A stretch of DNA of 64,000 bases from Variovorax paradoxus (GCF_022009635.1 NZ_CP091716.1:258501-322500); one strand, 5' to 3'. Shown: positions 41,951-51,636, numbered from the stretch's first letter. A program made the numbers and translations. The notes: generated by a model not told the origin, from the sequence alone.

Positions 41951-43161
41951 CAGACAGCGACTGCGGCAATCACCCCGGCCAGCTCGGCCAGCAACGCACA
42001 AGACACCGCATGCCGCGTGCGCTGGATGCCGACCGCACCGAAGTACACGGCCAGCACGTAGAAGGTGGTCTCGGTGCTGCCCTGGATGGTGGCGGCCACC
42101 AGCGCGGGGAAGCTGTCGACGCCCTGGGTCTTCATGGTCTCGATCAGCATCGCGCGCGCCGCGCTGCCCGAGAAGGGCTTGACGAGCGCCGTGGGCATGG
42201 CGTCGACGAAACGCGCGTCGAAGCCGCCCGCCGTCACCAGCCAGCGCAGGCCGTTCAACGCGAAGTCGAGTGCGCCCGAGGCGCGCAGCACGCCGATGGC
42301 GCACAGCATCGCGACCAGGTAGGGCAGCAGGTTCTTCGCGATGTCGAAGCCTTCCTTCGCGCCTTCGATGAAACACTCGTACACCTTGATGCGCTTGATG
42401 GCCCCGGCCAGCAGGAACACGAGGATCACGCCGAACAGCGTGAGGTTGCCCAGCAACGAAGACAGCGACGCGATGGCCGCCGCCGACAGCGTGCCCAGCA
42501 ACGCCATGAAGCCGCCCAGCAGCAGCGCGCCGGGCACCAGGTAGGCCAGCACCACCGGGTCCCACAGGCGCAGCCGCTGCGCCACCGCCACCGACAGCAG
42601 CCCGACCAGCGTCGAGACGCTGGTGGCCAGCAATATCGGCAGGAACACCAGCGTCGGGTCGCCCGCGCCCTGTTGCGCGCGGTACATGAAGATGGTCACC
42701 GGCAGCAGCGTGAGCGAAGAGGCGTTCAGCACCAGGAACAGGATCTGCGCGTTGGTGGCGGTCACCGGGTCGGGGTTGAGCCGCTGCAGTTCGCGCATGG
42801 CCTTCAGGCCGATGGGCGTGGCGGCGTTGTCCAGCCCCAGCGCGTTGGCCGCGAAATTCATGGTGATGAGGCCGAGCGCCGGATGCCCGGCCGGCACGCC
42901 CGGCATGAGGCGCCTGAAGAGCGGCCCCAGCAGCCGAGCCAGCCAGCCGACCAGCCCCGCCGCCTCGGCGATGCGCAAAAAGCCCAGCCACAGCGTGAGC
43001 GTGCCGAACAGCAGCACCATCACCTCGACCGCGAGCCGCGCCATCGTGAACAGGCTCGCGACCAGCGCCGCGAACACCGTCGGGTCGCCGCCGACGAGCC
43101 AGCGCCCCAGCGCGGCCAGCGCCGCCACCCCGAAGAAACCCAGCCACAAGCCGTTGAGCAC
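41932..43161 (-). CDS. nucleoside-recognition (SpmA/SpmB-like fused) membrane protein
   Basis: A 409-aa inner-membrane protein with two Gate/nucleoside-recognition domains, like spore maturation proteins SpmA and SpmB fused in one chain. The first half has GLITMNFAANALGLDNAATP, the SpmA signature; the second has YECFIEGAKEGFDIAKNLLP and AATIQGSTETTFYVLAVYFG, typical of SpmB. The organism is not a spore former, so the role is unknown, probably solute transport. The GTG start at 43161 has AGAGG about 10 bases upstream. The final 19 bp overlap the sulfatase gene tail to tail. Confidence 0.87.
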   Translation of the reverse strand: MLNGLWLGFFGVAALAALGRWLVGGDPTVFAALVASLFTMARLAVEVMVLLFGTLTLWLGFLRIAEAAGLVGWLARLLGPLFRRLMPGVPAGHPALGLITMNFAANALGLDNAATPIGLKAMRELQRLNPDPVTATNAQILFLVLNASSLTLLPVTIFMYRAQQGAGDPTLVFLPILLATSVSTLVGLLSVAVAQRLRLWDPVVLAYLVPGALLLGGFMALLGTLSAAAIASLSSLLGNLTLFGVILVFLLAGAIKRIKVYECFIEGAKEGFDIAKNLLPYLVAMLCAIGVLRASGALDFALNGLRWLVTAGGFDARFVDAMPTALVKPFSGSAARAMLIETMKTQGVDSFPALVAATIQGSTETTFYVLAVYFGAVGIQRTRHAVSCALLAELAGVIAAVAVCYWFFG

Positions 43162-43246
43162 GTTTGCTTTTCCTCTTTTCCCCTTTCGGGCGGGTTGATC
43201 ATAGGGCGCTAAACCTGCCGGCCCGCCGCGAGCTACAGTTCGGCCC

Positions 43247-44830
43247 ATGCGCGCCGCCAACCTCCGCCGACTTGCCGCCCTGGCACTGGGCGCGACCTCG
43301 CTCTGGCTCGCCGGCTGCGCGGTCCTGCCGCCGGGCAAGCCGATGCCCGTGGCCACCGCCTTCCCGGCCGCGGAGGTGTCGCAGACCGAGCTGGCGCAGC
43401 TCGCGGCCCGGGGCACGCCGGGCGGCTCCACGTCGCTGTCGGGCTTCCGGCTGCTGCCGGAGGCGGCCTTCGCGTTCGACGCGCGCATCTCGCTGGCGCG
43501 GCACGCCGAGAAATCGCTCGACGTGCAGTACTACCTGATCCAGAAAGACGACGTCGGCCTGCTGTTCCTCAAGGAGCTGCGCGAGGCCGCCGCGCGCGGC
43601 GTGCGCGTGCGCCTGCTGGTGGACGACCTCTACACGGCCGGCGAGGACGAGGTGTTCGGCACGCTGTCGGCGTTTCCGAACATCGAGGTGCGGCTGTTCA
43701 ACCCGCTGCCTTCGCGCGCCGATTCGCTGGCGACGCGGCTGCTGTTCTCGCTGACCGACTTCGGCCGCATCAACCACCGCATGCACAACAAGCTGCTGGT
43801 GGCCGACAACAGCTTCGCGGTGTCCGGCGGCCGCAACATCGCCAACGAATATTTCATGCGCAGCACGGCGGCCAATTTCATCGACATGGACGTGCTGTCC
43901 AGCGGTCCGGTGGTGCGCCAGATGTCCGAGGGCTTCGACCGCTACTGGAACAGCGAGCACGTGCGCCCCATCGAGCAGATCGCGCCGCTGCGCATGCCGG
44001 TGGAAGAGGCGCAGAAGCGCTTCGACGCCATCGCCCGCACGGCGGTGCCCGACGTGGCCATGCACCAGCGCGACGTGCTCGACAAGTCGCCGGTGGGGCA
44101 GCAGCTCATCGCCGGCAACGTGGAGCGCTACTGGGCGCCGTCGACGCTGTTCGTGGACGACCCCGAGAAGATCACGCGCAAGCCCGACGCAGCCTATGAG
44201 GGCAGCGTGACCGAGGGCGCGCTGGGCGTCATCAACTCGGCCAGGCGCGAGGTGAAGATCGGCTCGCCGTACTTCATTCCGGGGGCGCGCGGAATGGCGA
44301 TGATGAAGAAGGCCATCGAGCGCGGCGGCCGCATCACGGTGGTCACGAACTCGCTGGGCGCCACCGACGAGCCGCTGGCCTACGCGGGCTACGAGCGCTA
44401 CCGCGCCGACATGCTCAAGATCGGCGTCACCATCTACGAGATCGCGCCCACGCTCACCGGGCGGTCGGGGCGCTTCGGCGACTTCGGCAAGTCGATCAGC
44501 CGGCTGCATGCCAAGCTCGCGGTGGTGGACGACGAGCGCTTCTTCGTCGGCTCGATGAACCTCGACCACCGCTCGGCCGCGGTCAACACCGAGATGGGGC
44601 TGGTCATCGACAGTCCCGAACTGGTGAAGGACTACGACAAGCTCATGAGCGGCGATCGGGTCAACCTCGGTTACCGGCTGCGCCTGGGCCCCGACGGCCG
44701 GCGCGTGCAGTGGCTGGAGTACGACGACGCCGGCGGCGACATCGTGCACGAGGACGAGCCCGGCGAATTCCTCTGGCTGCGCTTCAAGAACTGGCTGCTG
44801 CTGCCCATCGTGGGCGAGGACCTGCTGTAG
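43247..44830 (+). CDS. phospholipase D family lipoprotein, cardiolipin synthase C-like
   Basis: A 527-aa membrane-anchored phosphatidyltransferase. The N-terminal lipoprotein signal ends in a lipobox (LWLAGCAVLPPG). Both HKD motifs are present: HNKLLVADN with SGGRNIANEY after it, and LHAKLAVVDDERFFVGSMN. This arrangement matches ClsC-type cardiolipin synthases, which join phosphatidylethanolamine and phosphatidylglycerol; other PLD activities cannot be excluded. E. coli clsC works with ymdB, absent here. Start ATG 43247. It stands alone on the plus strand. Confidence 0.88.
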   Translation: MRAANLRRLAALALGATSLWLAGCAVLPPGKPMPVATAFPAAEVSQTELAQLAARGTPGGSTSLSGFRLLPEAAFAFDARISLARHAEKSLDVQYYLIQKDDVGLLFLKELREAAARGVRVRLLVDDLYTAGEDEVFGTLSAFPNIEVRLFNPLPSRADSLATRLLFSLTDFGRINHRMHNKLLVADNSFAVSGGRNIANEYFMRSTAANFIDMDVLSSGPVVRQMSEGFDRYWNSEHVRPIEQIAPLRMPVEEAQKRFDAIARTAVPDVAMHQRDVLDKSPVGQQLIAGNVERYWAPSTLFVDDPEKITRKPDAAYEGSVTEGALGVINSARREVKIGSPYFIPGARGMAMMKKAIERGGRITVVTNSLGATDEPLAYAGYERYRADMLKIGVTIYEIAPTLTGRSGRFGDFGKSISRLHAKLAVVDDERFFVGSMNLDHRSAAVNTEMGLVIDSPELVKDYDKLMSGDRVNLGYRLRLGPDGRRVQWLEYDDAGGDIVHEDEPGEFLWLRFKNWLLLPIVGEDLL

Positions 44831-44925
44831 CGGCTGCCGCGGTCACGGCCGTGTAATACGGTTTGCACATTGCCCCTCTAGATTGCGGCGTCCCACGACG
44901 CATAACAACCAGAGGGGTTCTTCTC

Positions 44926-46494
44926 ATGCACGCCATGCTCGCCTTGCCGCGCGCCTTTTCCGAATCGCGGAGGCTGCGGCGCCTTGCCGCTCTCGCCGGC
45001 CTTGCCGCCGCCGCCACCTTGCTGCAAGCCTGCAACGGCGGCAGCGACAACCAGACCGTCGTCCTCGGGCCACCGCCCGCGCCGGCACCCGCCCCGGCGC
45101 CGGCACCCGCGCCGGATGCCGCCAGCGCCGACGCCAACCTGCAGGCCGCCTGGGTCGAGATCGGCGAGAACAACGCGGCCATCGCGCGCGTCATCACCAG
45201 CTACACCGCACCGGCCGCCGCCACGACGGCCGACGCCAATGCCGTGTGCCCGCAATTGACGGTGGACGGCAAGGCGATGCGCATGACGCTGCGCATCGGC
45301 GCCGGCACCATGGCACTGCGAACCACCGCCAGCGACCCGGTCGACTCCAAGCCCTCCGCATTCCCCGTGTCGACCTGCGAGACGACCCTGCCCGCGAGCG
45401 CGAAGCAGGCCGCCGTCGGCAGCCGCGCGTTGCCGCTGCCCAAGGCCGAGCCGCAGCGCGTGCTCGTGCTGGCCGACACCGGCTGCCGCATGAAGAAGGC
45501 CGACAAGGCCTTCCAGCCCTGCAACGACAGCACCGTGTGGCCGTTCGCGCCGCTGGCCGCGATGGGCGCGAGCTTCAACCCCGACCTCGTGATGCACATC
45601 GGCGACTACCACTATCGCGAGAACGAGTGCCCCAGCGACAACTCGGGCTGCAAGAGCAGCCCCTGGGGTTACGGCTGGGACACCTGGCAGGCCGACTTCT
45701 TCGCGCCCGCCGCGCCGCTGCTGGCGAAGGCACCGTGGGTGTTGGTGCGCGGCAACCATGAAGAGTGCGCGCGTGCCGGACAGGGCTGGGCGCGCTTCCT
45801 CGATCCGCGTCCGTACGCCGACAAGCGCTCGTGCAACGATCCGGCCAACGACGACAGCGGCAACTACGCCGATCCGTACGCGGTTGCGCTGGGCACCGGC
45901 TCGCAGGTCATCGTGTTCGACTCGGCCAAGGCCGGCAAGGTGGCGCTGGCGACGAACGATCCGCAGTTCATCGCCTACCAGAAGCAGTTCCAGGCGGTGA
46001 CCGCGCTGGCGAACAAGCCCGGCATGACCACCACGATGTTCACCAACCATCATCCGATCCTGGGCTTCGCTCCGACCCCCACAGATCCGCTGCCTGGCAA
46101 TCTTGCGCTGCAGTCGGTGATGAAGAGCGTCAACGCCACGGCCTACTACCCGGCCGGCGTGCACGTGGCGCTGCACGGCCATGTGCATGACTTCCAGGCG
46201 CTGAACTTCTCCACCGACCATCCCGCCACCCTCGTGACAGGCAACGGCGGCGACAACCTCGACTTCGCGATCACCGACCCGCTGCCGGCCGGCGCGACGC
46301 CCGCGCCGGGCGTGACCGTCGACCGCATCACGCACCACAACACCTTTGGCTTCATGCTGATGGAACGCAAGGCCGCGCCCGGCGTGGGCTGGAACTTCAA
46401 GGCCTACACCGTGGTCGGCAAGCTGCTCGCCACCTGCGTGCAGACGGGCAGGGCGCTGGCTTGCGACAAGACCGGTCTCCTCGTCACGCCGTGA
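44926..46494 (+). CDS. calcineurin-like metallophosphatase, probable lipoprotein
   Basis: A 522-aa protein with a lipobox-like signal (AAATLLQACNGGSD) and then a Pro-Ala repeat linker (about 45068-45117, PAPAPAPAPAPAP). The metallophosphatase core follows: VLADTGCR, MHIGDYHYREN, LVRGNHEEC, TNHHPILG and ALHGHVHDFQAL, giving all usual dinuclear-metal ligands. It is predicted to act in the periplasm or outer membrane. The start at 44926 has AGAGGGG upstream. The stop overlaps the dihaem peroxidase GTG start by four bases, so the two proteins probably work together. Confidence 0.88.
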   Translation: MHAMLALPRAFSESRRLRRLAALAGLAAAATLLQACNGGSDNQTVVLGPPPAPAPAPAPAPAPDAASADANLQAAWVEIGENNAAIARVITSYTAPAAATTADANAVCPQLTVDGKAMRMTLRIGAGTMALRTTASDPVDSKPSAFPVSTCETTLPASAKQAAVGSRALPLPKAEPQRVLVLADTGCRMKKADKAFQPCNDSTVWPFAPLAAMGASFNPDLVMHIGDYHYRENECPSDNSGCKSSPWGYGWDTWQADFFAPAAPLLAKAPWVLVRGNHEECARAGQGWARFLDPRPYADKRSCNDPANDDSGNYADPYAVALGTGSQVIVFDSAKAGKVALATNDPQFIAYQKQFQAVTALANKPGMTTTMFTNHHPILGFAPTPTDPLPGNLALQSVMKSVNATAYYPAGVHVALHGHVHDFQALNFSTDHPATLVTGNGGDNLDFAITDPLPAGATPAPGVTVDRITHHNTFGFMLMERKAAPGVGWNFKAYTVVGKLLATCVQTGRALACDKTGLLVTP

Positions 46495-47843
46495 CGGATG
46501 CAAGGGCGCTGCGCGCGCGGCGCCGGAGCCTGTTCGGCGCCGGCCTCGCGCTGGCCGCGGCCTGTGCGGGGTGGGTCGGCGGCACCCTGGCCGCGCCGGA
46601 TGCGCGCACGGTGCAGATCAATCCCGGCGGCCCGCCGAGCGTGGTGGCCGAGCGCATCGGCGCCACGCCGCGGCTCACCGAGCGCACCGACCCCGCGGAG
46701 GCCACCTTCCGGCCAGACCCGGCGTTGTCCGCTCTGGGCAAGCGCATCTTCTTCGACACGCGGCTGTCGCAGCCGCAGGGGCTGTCGTGCGCGGGCTGCC
46801 ACGACCCCGCGCGCGCCTTCACCTCGACGCTGAACGCGCCGTCGCTGGCCGGGCCGCGCACGCCGCAGGGCAGCCGCCCCGGGCACTTCAGCGCGCGCAC
46901 CGCGCCTTCGCTGCTGTACGTGCGCTACGTGCCGCGGCGCCACTTCTACCAGGACGACGACGCGCTCGTGCCGTCGCCCTTCGGCGGCCTCTTCACCGAC
47001 GGCCGCGCCGACACGCTGGCCGAACAGGCGCGCGGGCCGCTGTTCGACCGCGACGAGATGAACAACGCCTCGCCGCGCAGCCTGCTGCGCAAATTGCGCG
47101 GCACCGACCTCGCGCCCGCCATGTCGCTGGCCTTCGGCCCACAGGTGCTGCAAGACCCGGAACGTGCGGTCAAGGGCATCGGCCTGGCGCTGCAGGCGTA
47201 TCTGCAGAGCGACGAGATGGCGCCTTTCAGTTCGCGCTTCGACGACTACCTGCGCAAGCGCACGCCGCTGAATCCGCAGGAGATGCGCGGCCTCGCGCTG
47301 TTCAAGAACCCGGACAGGGGCAACTGCATGTCGTGCCACACGCTGTCCGACACCTCGAGCCGGCCCGAGCGATCGCTCTTCACCGACTTCGGCTACGACG
47401 CCATCGCCGTGCCGCGCAACCTGTCGCTGCCCGCCAACCGCGATCCGCGCCGCTTCGACAACGGCCTGTGCCGCACGGCCGCGCAACTGCGCTGGCCCGA
47501 GCCCGACCAGTGGTGCGGCTACTTCCGCACGCCGGGGCTGCGCAACGTGGCGGTGCGCCAGAGCTTCATGCACAACGGCGTGTTCACCACGCTGCGCGAC
47601 GCGGTCGCGTTCTACGCCACGCGCTCGACCGACCCGGCCAAGTGGTACCACGGCAAGCCGACCTTCGACGACGTGCCTGCGGCCTACAGGGGCAACATCA
47701 ACGTCAATTCCACGCCCATGAATCGCCGCCCCGGGCTGCCGCCGGCGCTGACCGATGCGGAGATCGACGACATCAGCGCCTTCCTCGGCACCCTGACCGA
47801 TGCACGCTATGTGGCGGCCATGCCGAAGCCGGTGACGAAGTAG
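46491..47843 (+). CDS. dihaem cytochrome c peroxidase/MauG-like protein
   Basis: A 450-aa exported protein with a GTG start overlapping the phosphatase stop (GTGA). The N-terminus (RARRRSLFGAGLALAAACAG) is a signal peptide or anchor. Two c-type haem sites are visible, LSCAGCHDPARAF and GNCMSCHTLSD, with the C-terminal RTPGLRNVAVRQSFMHNG typical of the CcpA/MauG/MbnH superfamily. Members reduce H2O2 or perform oxidative protein modification. Pairing with a metallophosphatase lipoprotein is unusual and hints at a specialised substrate. Confidence 0.9.
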   Translation: MTDARALRARRRSLFGAGLALAAACAGWVGGTLAAPDARTVQINPGGPPSVVAERIGATPRLTERTDPAEATFRPDPALSALGKRIFFDTRLSQPQGLSCAGCHDPARAFTSTLNAPSLAGPRTPQGSRPGHFSARTAPSLLYVRYVPRRHFYQDDDALVPSPFGGLFTDGRADTLAEQARGPLFDRDEMNNASPRSLLRKLRGTDLAPAMSLAFGPQVLQDPERAVKGIGLALQAYLQSDEMAPFSSRFDDYLRKRTPLNPQEMRGLALFKNPDRGNCMSCHTLSDTSSRPERSLFTDFGYDAIAVPRNLSLPANRDPRRFDNGLCRTAAQLRWPEPDQWCGYFRTPGLRNVAVRQSFMHNGVFTTLRDAVAFYATRSTDPAKWYHGKPTFDDVPAAYRGNINVNSTPMNRRPGLPPALTDAEIDDISAFLGTLTDARYVAAMPKPVTK

Positions 47844-47946
47844 CTGCGGCTGTCGCCGAAGTCATCTGCGCAGAGGCGAGGTGCGTTACATTTCTGTTGG
47901 AAATGTGTACTTTTGTCACTGCAAACCCCCTCTGGAGACTTCGACC

Positions 47947-49104
47947 ATGACCGTTCCCGTGCCGCGCGAGTCGATTGCGCCGCTTTCCACCAGCCGTCGC
48001 CGTGCGCTGACCGGACTGGCCGCAACCGCCGCCGCGGGCCTGGGATTTCCGGCGCTGGCGCAGAACAAGCCGGTTCGCGTCGGGACCACCTTCGACAACA
48101 GCAGCGTGGAGAAGGCCAACGGGCAGGGGCTTTACCAGGGTTCGAGCGCTTTCTTCGCGGCGCTGAACAAGGCCGGCGGCATCAACGGCACCAAGGTCGA
48201 GCTCGTGATGGCCGACGACACCTTCAAGCCCGATGTGGCCAAGGCCAACGCGCTGGCCTTCGAGAAGGACAGCTCGGTGCTCGCGCTGGTGCACCCGCTG
48301 GGCACGCGCCAGACGGCCGAAGTGATGGACGCGGTGCCGGGCATGGCCGTGGTCGGCCCCATCACCGGCACCATCTCGCTGCGCAAGAAGGCGTCGCCCA
48401 ACACCTTCTGGGTGCGCGCCAACTACGACCAGGAAGTCGACAAGCTGGTGAGCACGGCCGCCGTGCTGGGCCAGAGCCGCATCGGCCTCGTGCACTCGGA
48501 CGATCCGCTGGGCCAATCGGTGCTGGCCGCGTTCAAGGCCTCGCTGGCCAAGGCCAAGCTGGAGCCGGCGGTGATCGCCACCACGCCCAACACCACCAGC
48601 ATGGAAGTCGGCCCCGCCGCCGCGGCCATCGCCAAGGCCAAGCCGCAGGTGGTGGTGGTCGGGTTGGCGGGCACGGCGCCGGTGTTCCTGAAGGCGCTGC
48701 GCGAGGCGGGCAACAGCAGTTCGGCCTACGGCCTGTCGATCACGGCCAGCGCGCTCGCGGCCATGGGCGACCTGGCGCGCGGCCTGGGCTTCGTGATCGT
48801 GGTGCCTTCGCCGTATTCGACCAAGTACGAGATCGTGCGCCGCTACCAGGCCGACATGGTGGCCAGCGGCATCAAGGAGTTCTCGCTCACCAGCCTGGAG
48901 GGCTACATGAACGCCGCCGTGCTGGCAGAGGGCATGCGCCGCGCGGGCGGTTCGCTGACGCGCGCGTCGGTGATGTCGGGGCTGGCCAGCATCGAGAGCT
49001 TCGACCTGGGCGGGGTGAAGATCAACTACGGCCGCACCAACCGCGAAGGCGGCCAGTTCGTGGACGTGGCCGTGATCGGCAGCCGCGGCCAGATGCTCAG
49101 CTAG
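47947..49104 (+). CDS. branched-chain-type ABC substrate-binding protein, stand-alone
   Basis: A 385-aa periplasmic binding protein of the HAAT (LivK-like) family. A Tat-type signal (TSRRRALTGLAATAAAGLGF, cleavage after PALAQ) precedes the binding fold (VRVGTTFDNSSVEKANGQGL, HPLGTRQTAEVMDAVPGMAV, SLEGYMNAAVLAEGMRRAGG). No permease is adjacent in the same direction; it is convergent with the minus-strand livFGMH-like set, which has its own binding protein. It might feed that transporter or act as a sensor. Start ATG 47947. Confidence 0.88.
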   Translation: MTVPVPRESIAPLSTSRRRALTGLAATAAAGLGFPALAQNKPVRVGTTFDNSSVEKANGQGLYQGSSAFFAALNKAGGINGTKVELVMADDTFKPDVAKANALAFEKDSSVLALVHPLGTRQTAEVMDAVPGMAVVGPITGTISLRKKASPNTFWVRANYDQEVDKLVSTAAVLGQSRIGLVHSDDPLGQSVLAAFKASLAKAKLEPAVIATTPNTTSMEVGPAAAAIAKAKPQVVVVGLAGTAPVFLKALREAGNSSSAYGLSITASALAAMGDLARGLGFVIVVPSPYSTKYEIVRRYQADMVASGIKEFSLTSLEGYMNAAVLAEGMRRAGGSLTRASVMSGLASIESFDLGGVKINYGRTNREGGQFVDVAVIGSRGQMLS

Positions 49105-49114
49105 GCCAGGTACT

Positions 49115-49199
49115 CCCCCAGGCTTCGCGCACTTCGTGTCGCTTCGCCAACCCCCTCGCCGGGGGCGACACCTGCGGCCCGGCAAAGCCGGTTCCGCGG
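49115..49199 (+). repeat. dispersed two-hairpin intergenic repeat, copy 4
   Basis: An 85-bp copy starts 10 bp after the stop of the lone binding protein and ends 10 bp before the stop of the convergent ABC ATPase. The blocks are CCCCCAGGCTTCGCGCAC, hairpin A (CCCCCT-CGC-CGGGGG region), CGACACCTGCGG, hairpin B CCGGC-AAA-GCCGG, GGTTCCGCGG. Here it fills the whole space between two convergent genes. Confidence 0.85.
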
Positions 49200-49209
49200 T
49201 GTCCTGCGA

Positions 49210-49914
49210 TCAAACCCCGACGCCCAGCAAGCCTTCCAGTAACTCTTGGTCGGCCGCCAGCTCCGCGCTCGGGCCCGCGTGCACCACGGTGCCGCGCTCC
49301 AGCACGATGGCCTTGTGCGTCATCTCCAGCGCCAGCACCGGGTGCTGCTCGACCACGATCGAGGCCAGCCCTTCCGATTCGCACAGCCTGCGGATCGCGG
49401 CCGCCAGCTCTTCCACGATGATCGGCGCCAAGCCTTCCATCGGCTCGTCGAGCAGCAGCAGCCTGGGGTTGGTCATCAGTGCGCGGCCGATGGCGAGCAT
49501 CTGCTGTTCGCCGCCCGAGAGCTGGTTGCCGTAGTTGCCGCGCCGCTCGCGCAGGCGCGGAAAGAAGTCGTAGACGCGCTTGAGATTCCAGCCGCCGAGC
49601 CGCGAGATCACCGTGAGGTTTTCTTCCACGGTGAGGGAGGGAAACACCTCGCGCTCCTGCGGCACCCAGCCCAGCCCGGCGCGCACGCGCTGGTGCGAGG
49701 GCCAGCGCGTGATGTCGGCGCCTTGCCAGCGGATCGCGCCCTGCATCACGCGGGTGTTGCCCATCAGCGTTTCGAGCAGCGTGGTCTTGCCCACGCCGTT
49801 GCGCCCGAGGATGGCGAGGCTTTCGCCCTGCTGCAGCGAAAAGTCGAGTCGGTCGAGCACGACCGCGTTGCCGTAGCCGGCGGTGACGCGGTCGAAGGCG
49901 AGTGCTTCAGGCAT
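49210..49914 (-). CDS. HAAT-family ABC transporter ATPase (LivF-like)
   Basis: A 234-aa ABC ATPase. Walker A GRNGVGKTTLLETLMG, Q-loop WVPQEREVFPSLT, signature LSGGEQQMLAIGRAL and Walker B LLLLDEPMEGLAPII define the LivF branch. It is the last gene of the Rieske/GS/transporter operon; its start overlaps the LivG-like gene by 8 bp. Substrate is unknown but is probably the compound attacked by the Rieske and GS-like enzymes. Confidence 0.92.
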   Translation of the reverse strand: MPEALAFDRVTAGYGNAVVLDRLDFSLQQGESLAILGRNGVGKTTLLETLMGNTRVMQGAIRWQGADITRWPSHQRVRAGLGWVPQEREVFPSLTVEENLTVISRLGGWNLKRVYDFFPRLRERRGNYGNQLSGGEQQMLAIGRALMTNPRLLLLDEPMEGLAPIIVEELAAAIRRLCESEGLASIVVEQHPVLALEMTHKAIVLERGTVVHAGPSAELAADQELLEGLLGVGV

Positions 49915-50677
49915 GGTGGTGCGAACTTCCCAGGTAGACCTCGCGAACGCGCGGGTCGGCGCCGATTTCCGAAGGCGTGCCCTCGGTGAGGATGCGTCCG
50001 CCGACCAGCACCGAGATGCGGCGCGAGAAGCGGAAGACGAGCTTCATGTCGTGCTCGATGAACAGCACGCTGATGTCCTGCGGCAGCGCCGCGATGACCT
50101 CGAACAGCTCGCCGCTCTCGTCCTGCGGCACGCCGGCCGCGGGTTCGTCGAGCAGCAGGATGCGGGGCTTGGCGGCCAGCGCCAGGGCGATCTCCAGCAG
50201 CCGCTGCTTGCCGTAGGCCAGCTCGGCCACCGGCACGTCGGCCAGGCTGTCGAGCCTGAATATGCCCAGCAGCGAATGCGCTTCGTCGAACACCTTGGTG
50301 CAGCCCTTCAGCGGCCGCCACCAGGTGGCGCCCAGGCCTTCGCGCTCGCTGATCGCCAGCACCACCGACAGCAGCGGCGTGAGGCTGGGGAACAGCGTGT
50401 TGATCTGGAAGGTGCGCGACAGGCCCATGCGCGCCCGCTTGTCGGCGGACAGGCGAGTGAGGTCGTGGTCGCCCATGTGGATCGATCCGCTCGTGGGCTT
50501 GAACACGCCGGTGAGCAGGTTGATGAGCGTGGTCTTGCCCGCGCCGTTGGGGCCGATCAGCGCCTGGCGCGCGCCGGGCTCGAGCGAGAGGTTCACGTCG
50601 CTCACCGCCTGGAACTCGCCGAAGCGGATGCCCAGGCCCTGGGTGCGCAGGGTGTGCGTCTTGTTTGCCGGGCTCAT
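49907..50677 (-). CDS. HAAT-family ABC transporter ATPase (LivG-like)
   Basis: A 256-aa ABC ATPase. Walker A is LIGPNGAGKTTLINLLTG, the signature region LAYGKQRLLEIALAL (the degenerate AYGKQR form of LivG proteins) and Walker B RILLLDEPAAGVPQDES. The ATG at 50677 overlaps the LivM-like stop by four bases. Together with the LivF-like protein it would form the ATPase heterodimer. Confidence 0.92.
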   Translation of the reverse strand: MSPANKTHTLRTQGLGIRFGEFQAVSDVNLSLEPGARQALIGPNGAGKTTLINLLTGVFKPTSGSIHMGDHDLTRLSADKRARMGLSRTFQINTLFPSLTPLLSVVLAISEREGLGATWWRPLKGCTKVFDEAHSLLGIFRLDSLADVPVAELAYGKQRLLEIALALAAKPRILLLDEPAAGVPQDESGELFEVIAALPQDISVLFIEHDMKLVFRFSRRISVLVGGRILTEGTPSEIGADPRVREVYLGSSHHHA

Positions 50678-51636
50678 CGCGCCTTCCCCGTGCGAACGAA
50701 GCGCGACAGCGCGCCCATGATGCCGCCGCGTCCGAGCATGACCGCCGCGATCAGGAAGATGCCGAGCCAGAACATCCAGTACTGCGGGTTCATGTCCGCG
50801 AACCAGTCGTGCACCAGCATGTAGACGATGGCGCCGATCATGCCGCCGTACAGCCGCCCGGTGCCGCCCAGCACCAGGATGATGAGCACTTCGGCCGAGC
50901 GGTTGAAGCCGATGGATTCGATGCCGACGAACTGCGTGGTCTGCGCCAGCAGCGCACCCGCCACGCCCGCCACCGCGGCGGAGAAGGCGTAGGCCATGCG
51001 CAGCCGTGCTTCCACCGGCGAGCCGATGGCCAGCATGCGCTTGCGGCTGTCGTGGATGCCGCGCAGCGCCAGTCCGAAGGGCGAGCGCAGCACCAGCCGC
51101 ACCAGCAGGAACATCGCGAGCACCACGCCGAAGGCGTAGCAGAAGGCGGTCTTGCCGTAGAGGTCGAAATCGAAGAAGCCGAGCACCGGCGCGATGACCA
51201 CGCCCTGCAGCCCGTCGGTGCCGCCGGTGATGCCGGAGAGCCGGTTGGCCACCTCGAACAGCAGCACGCACACGCCGATGGTGATCATCAGCCGCGTGAG
51301 GTCGGCGCCGCGCACCACGAGGTAGCTCAGCGCATAGCCGAGCAGGCCGCTCACGACCAGCGCGAACAGCAGGCCGGTGAAGGGCTCGCTCCAGCCGTAC
51401 TTGGCCAGCAGGCCGGCCGCGTAGGCGCCCGCGCCGAAGAAGGCGGCGTGGCCCACGGTCAGGATGCCCGCGTAGCCCAGCGCCATGTCGAGCGACACGG
51501 CGAACAGGCCGAAGATCATGATCTGGCTCATCAGCGTGAGCTTGTCGGGCAGCAGGAAGAAGCTCGACGCGAGCGCGATCCAGAAGACGGCTTCCGCGGC
51601 GCGCAGCTGCGCGGGAGAGACGGTCAGGGCTTTCAT
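50674..51636 (-). CDS. HAAT-family ABC transporter permease (LivM-like)
   Basis: A 320-aa inner-membrane permease with about nine helices. Landmarks are LDMALGYAGILTVGHAAFFG (helix 2, conserved in LivM), the cytoplasmic RSPFGLALRGIHDSRKRMLA loop and RSAEVLIILVLGGTGRLYGG. The ATG at 51636 overlaps the LivH-like stop, and its own stop overlaps the LivG-like start: a tightly coupled chain. Confidence 0.92.
   Translation of the reverse strand: MKALTVSPAQLRAAEAVFWIALASSFFLLPDKLTLMSQIMIFGLFAVSLDMALGYAGILTVGHAAFFGAGAYAAGLLAKYGWSEPFTGLLFALVVSGLLGYALSYLVVRGADLTRLMITIGVCVLLFEVANRLSGITGGTDGLQGVVIAPVLGFFDFDLYGKTAFCYAFGVVLAMFLLVRLVLRSPFGLALRGIHDSRKRMLAIGSPVEARLRMAYAFSAAVAGVAGALLAQTTQFVGIESIGFNRSAEVLIILVLGGTGRLYGGMIGAIVYMLVHDWFADMNPQYWMFWLGIFLIAAVMLGRGGIMGALSRFVRTGKAR

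Noticed and set aside
39911..43147. 1078-aa minus-strand frame spanning the sulfatase and SpmAB-like genes
   Set aside because: Composition is typical of antisense shadows; the real genes have intact domains in other frames.
45068..45117. GC-rich tandem repeat in the metallophosphatase gene as a mobile or CRISPR-like repeat
   Set aside because: It is an in-frame Pro-Ala linker behind a lipobox, common in exported proteins.
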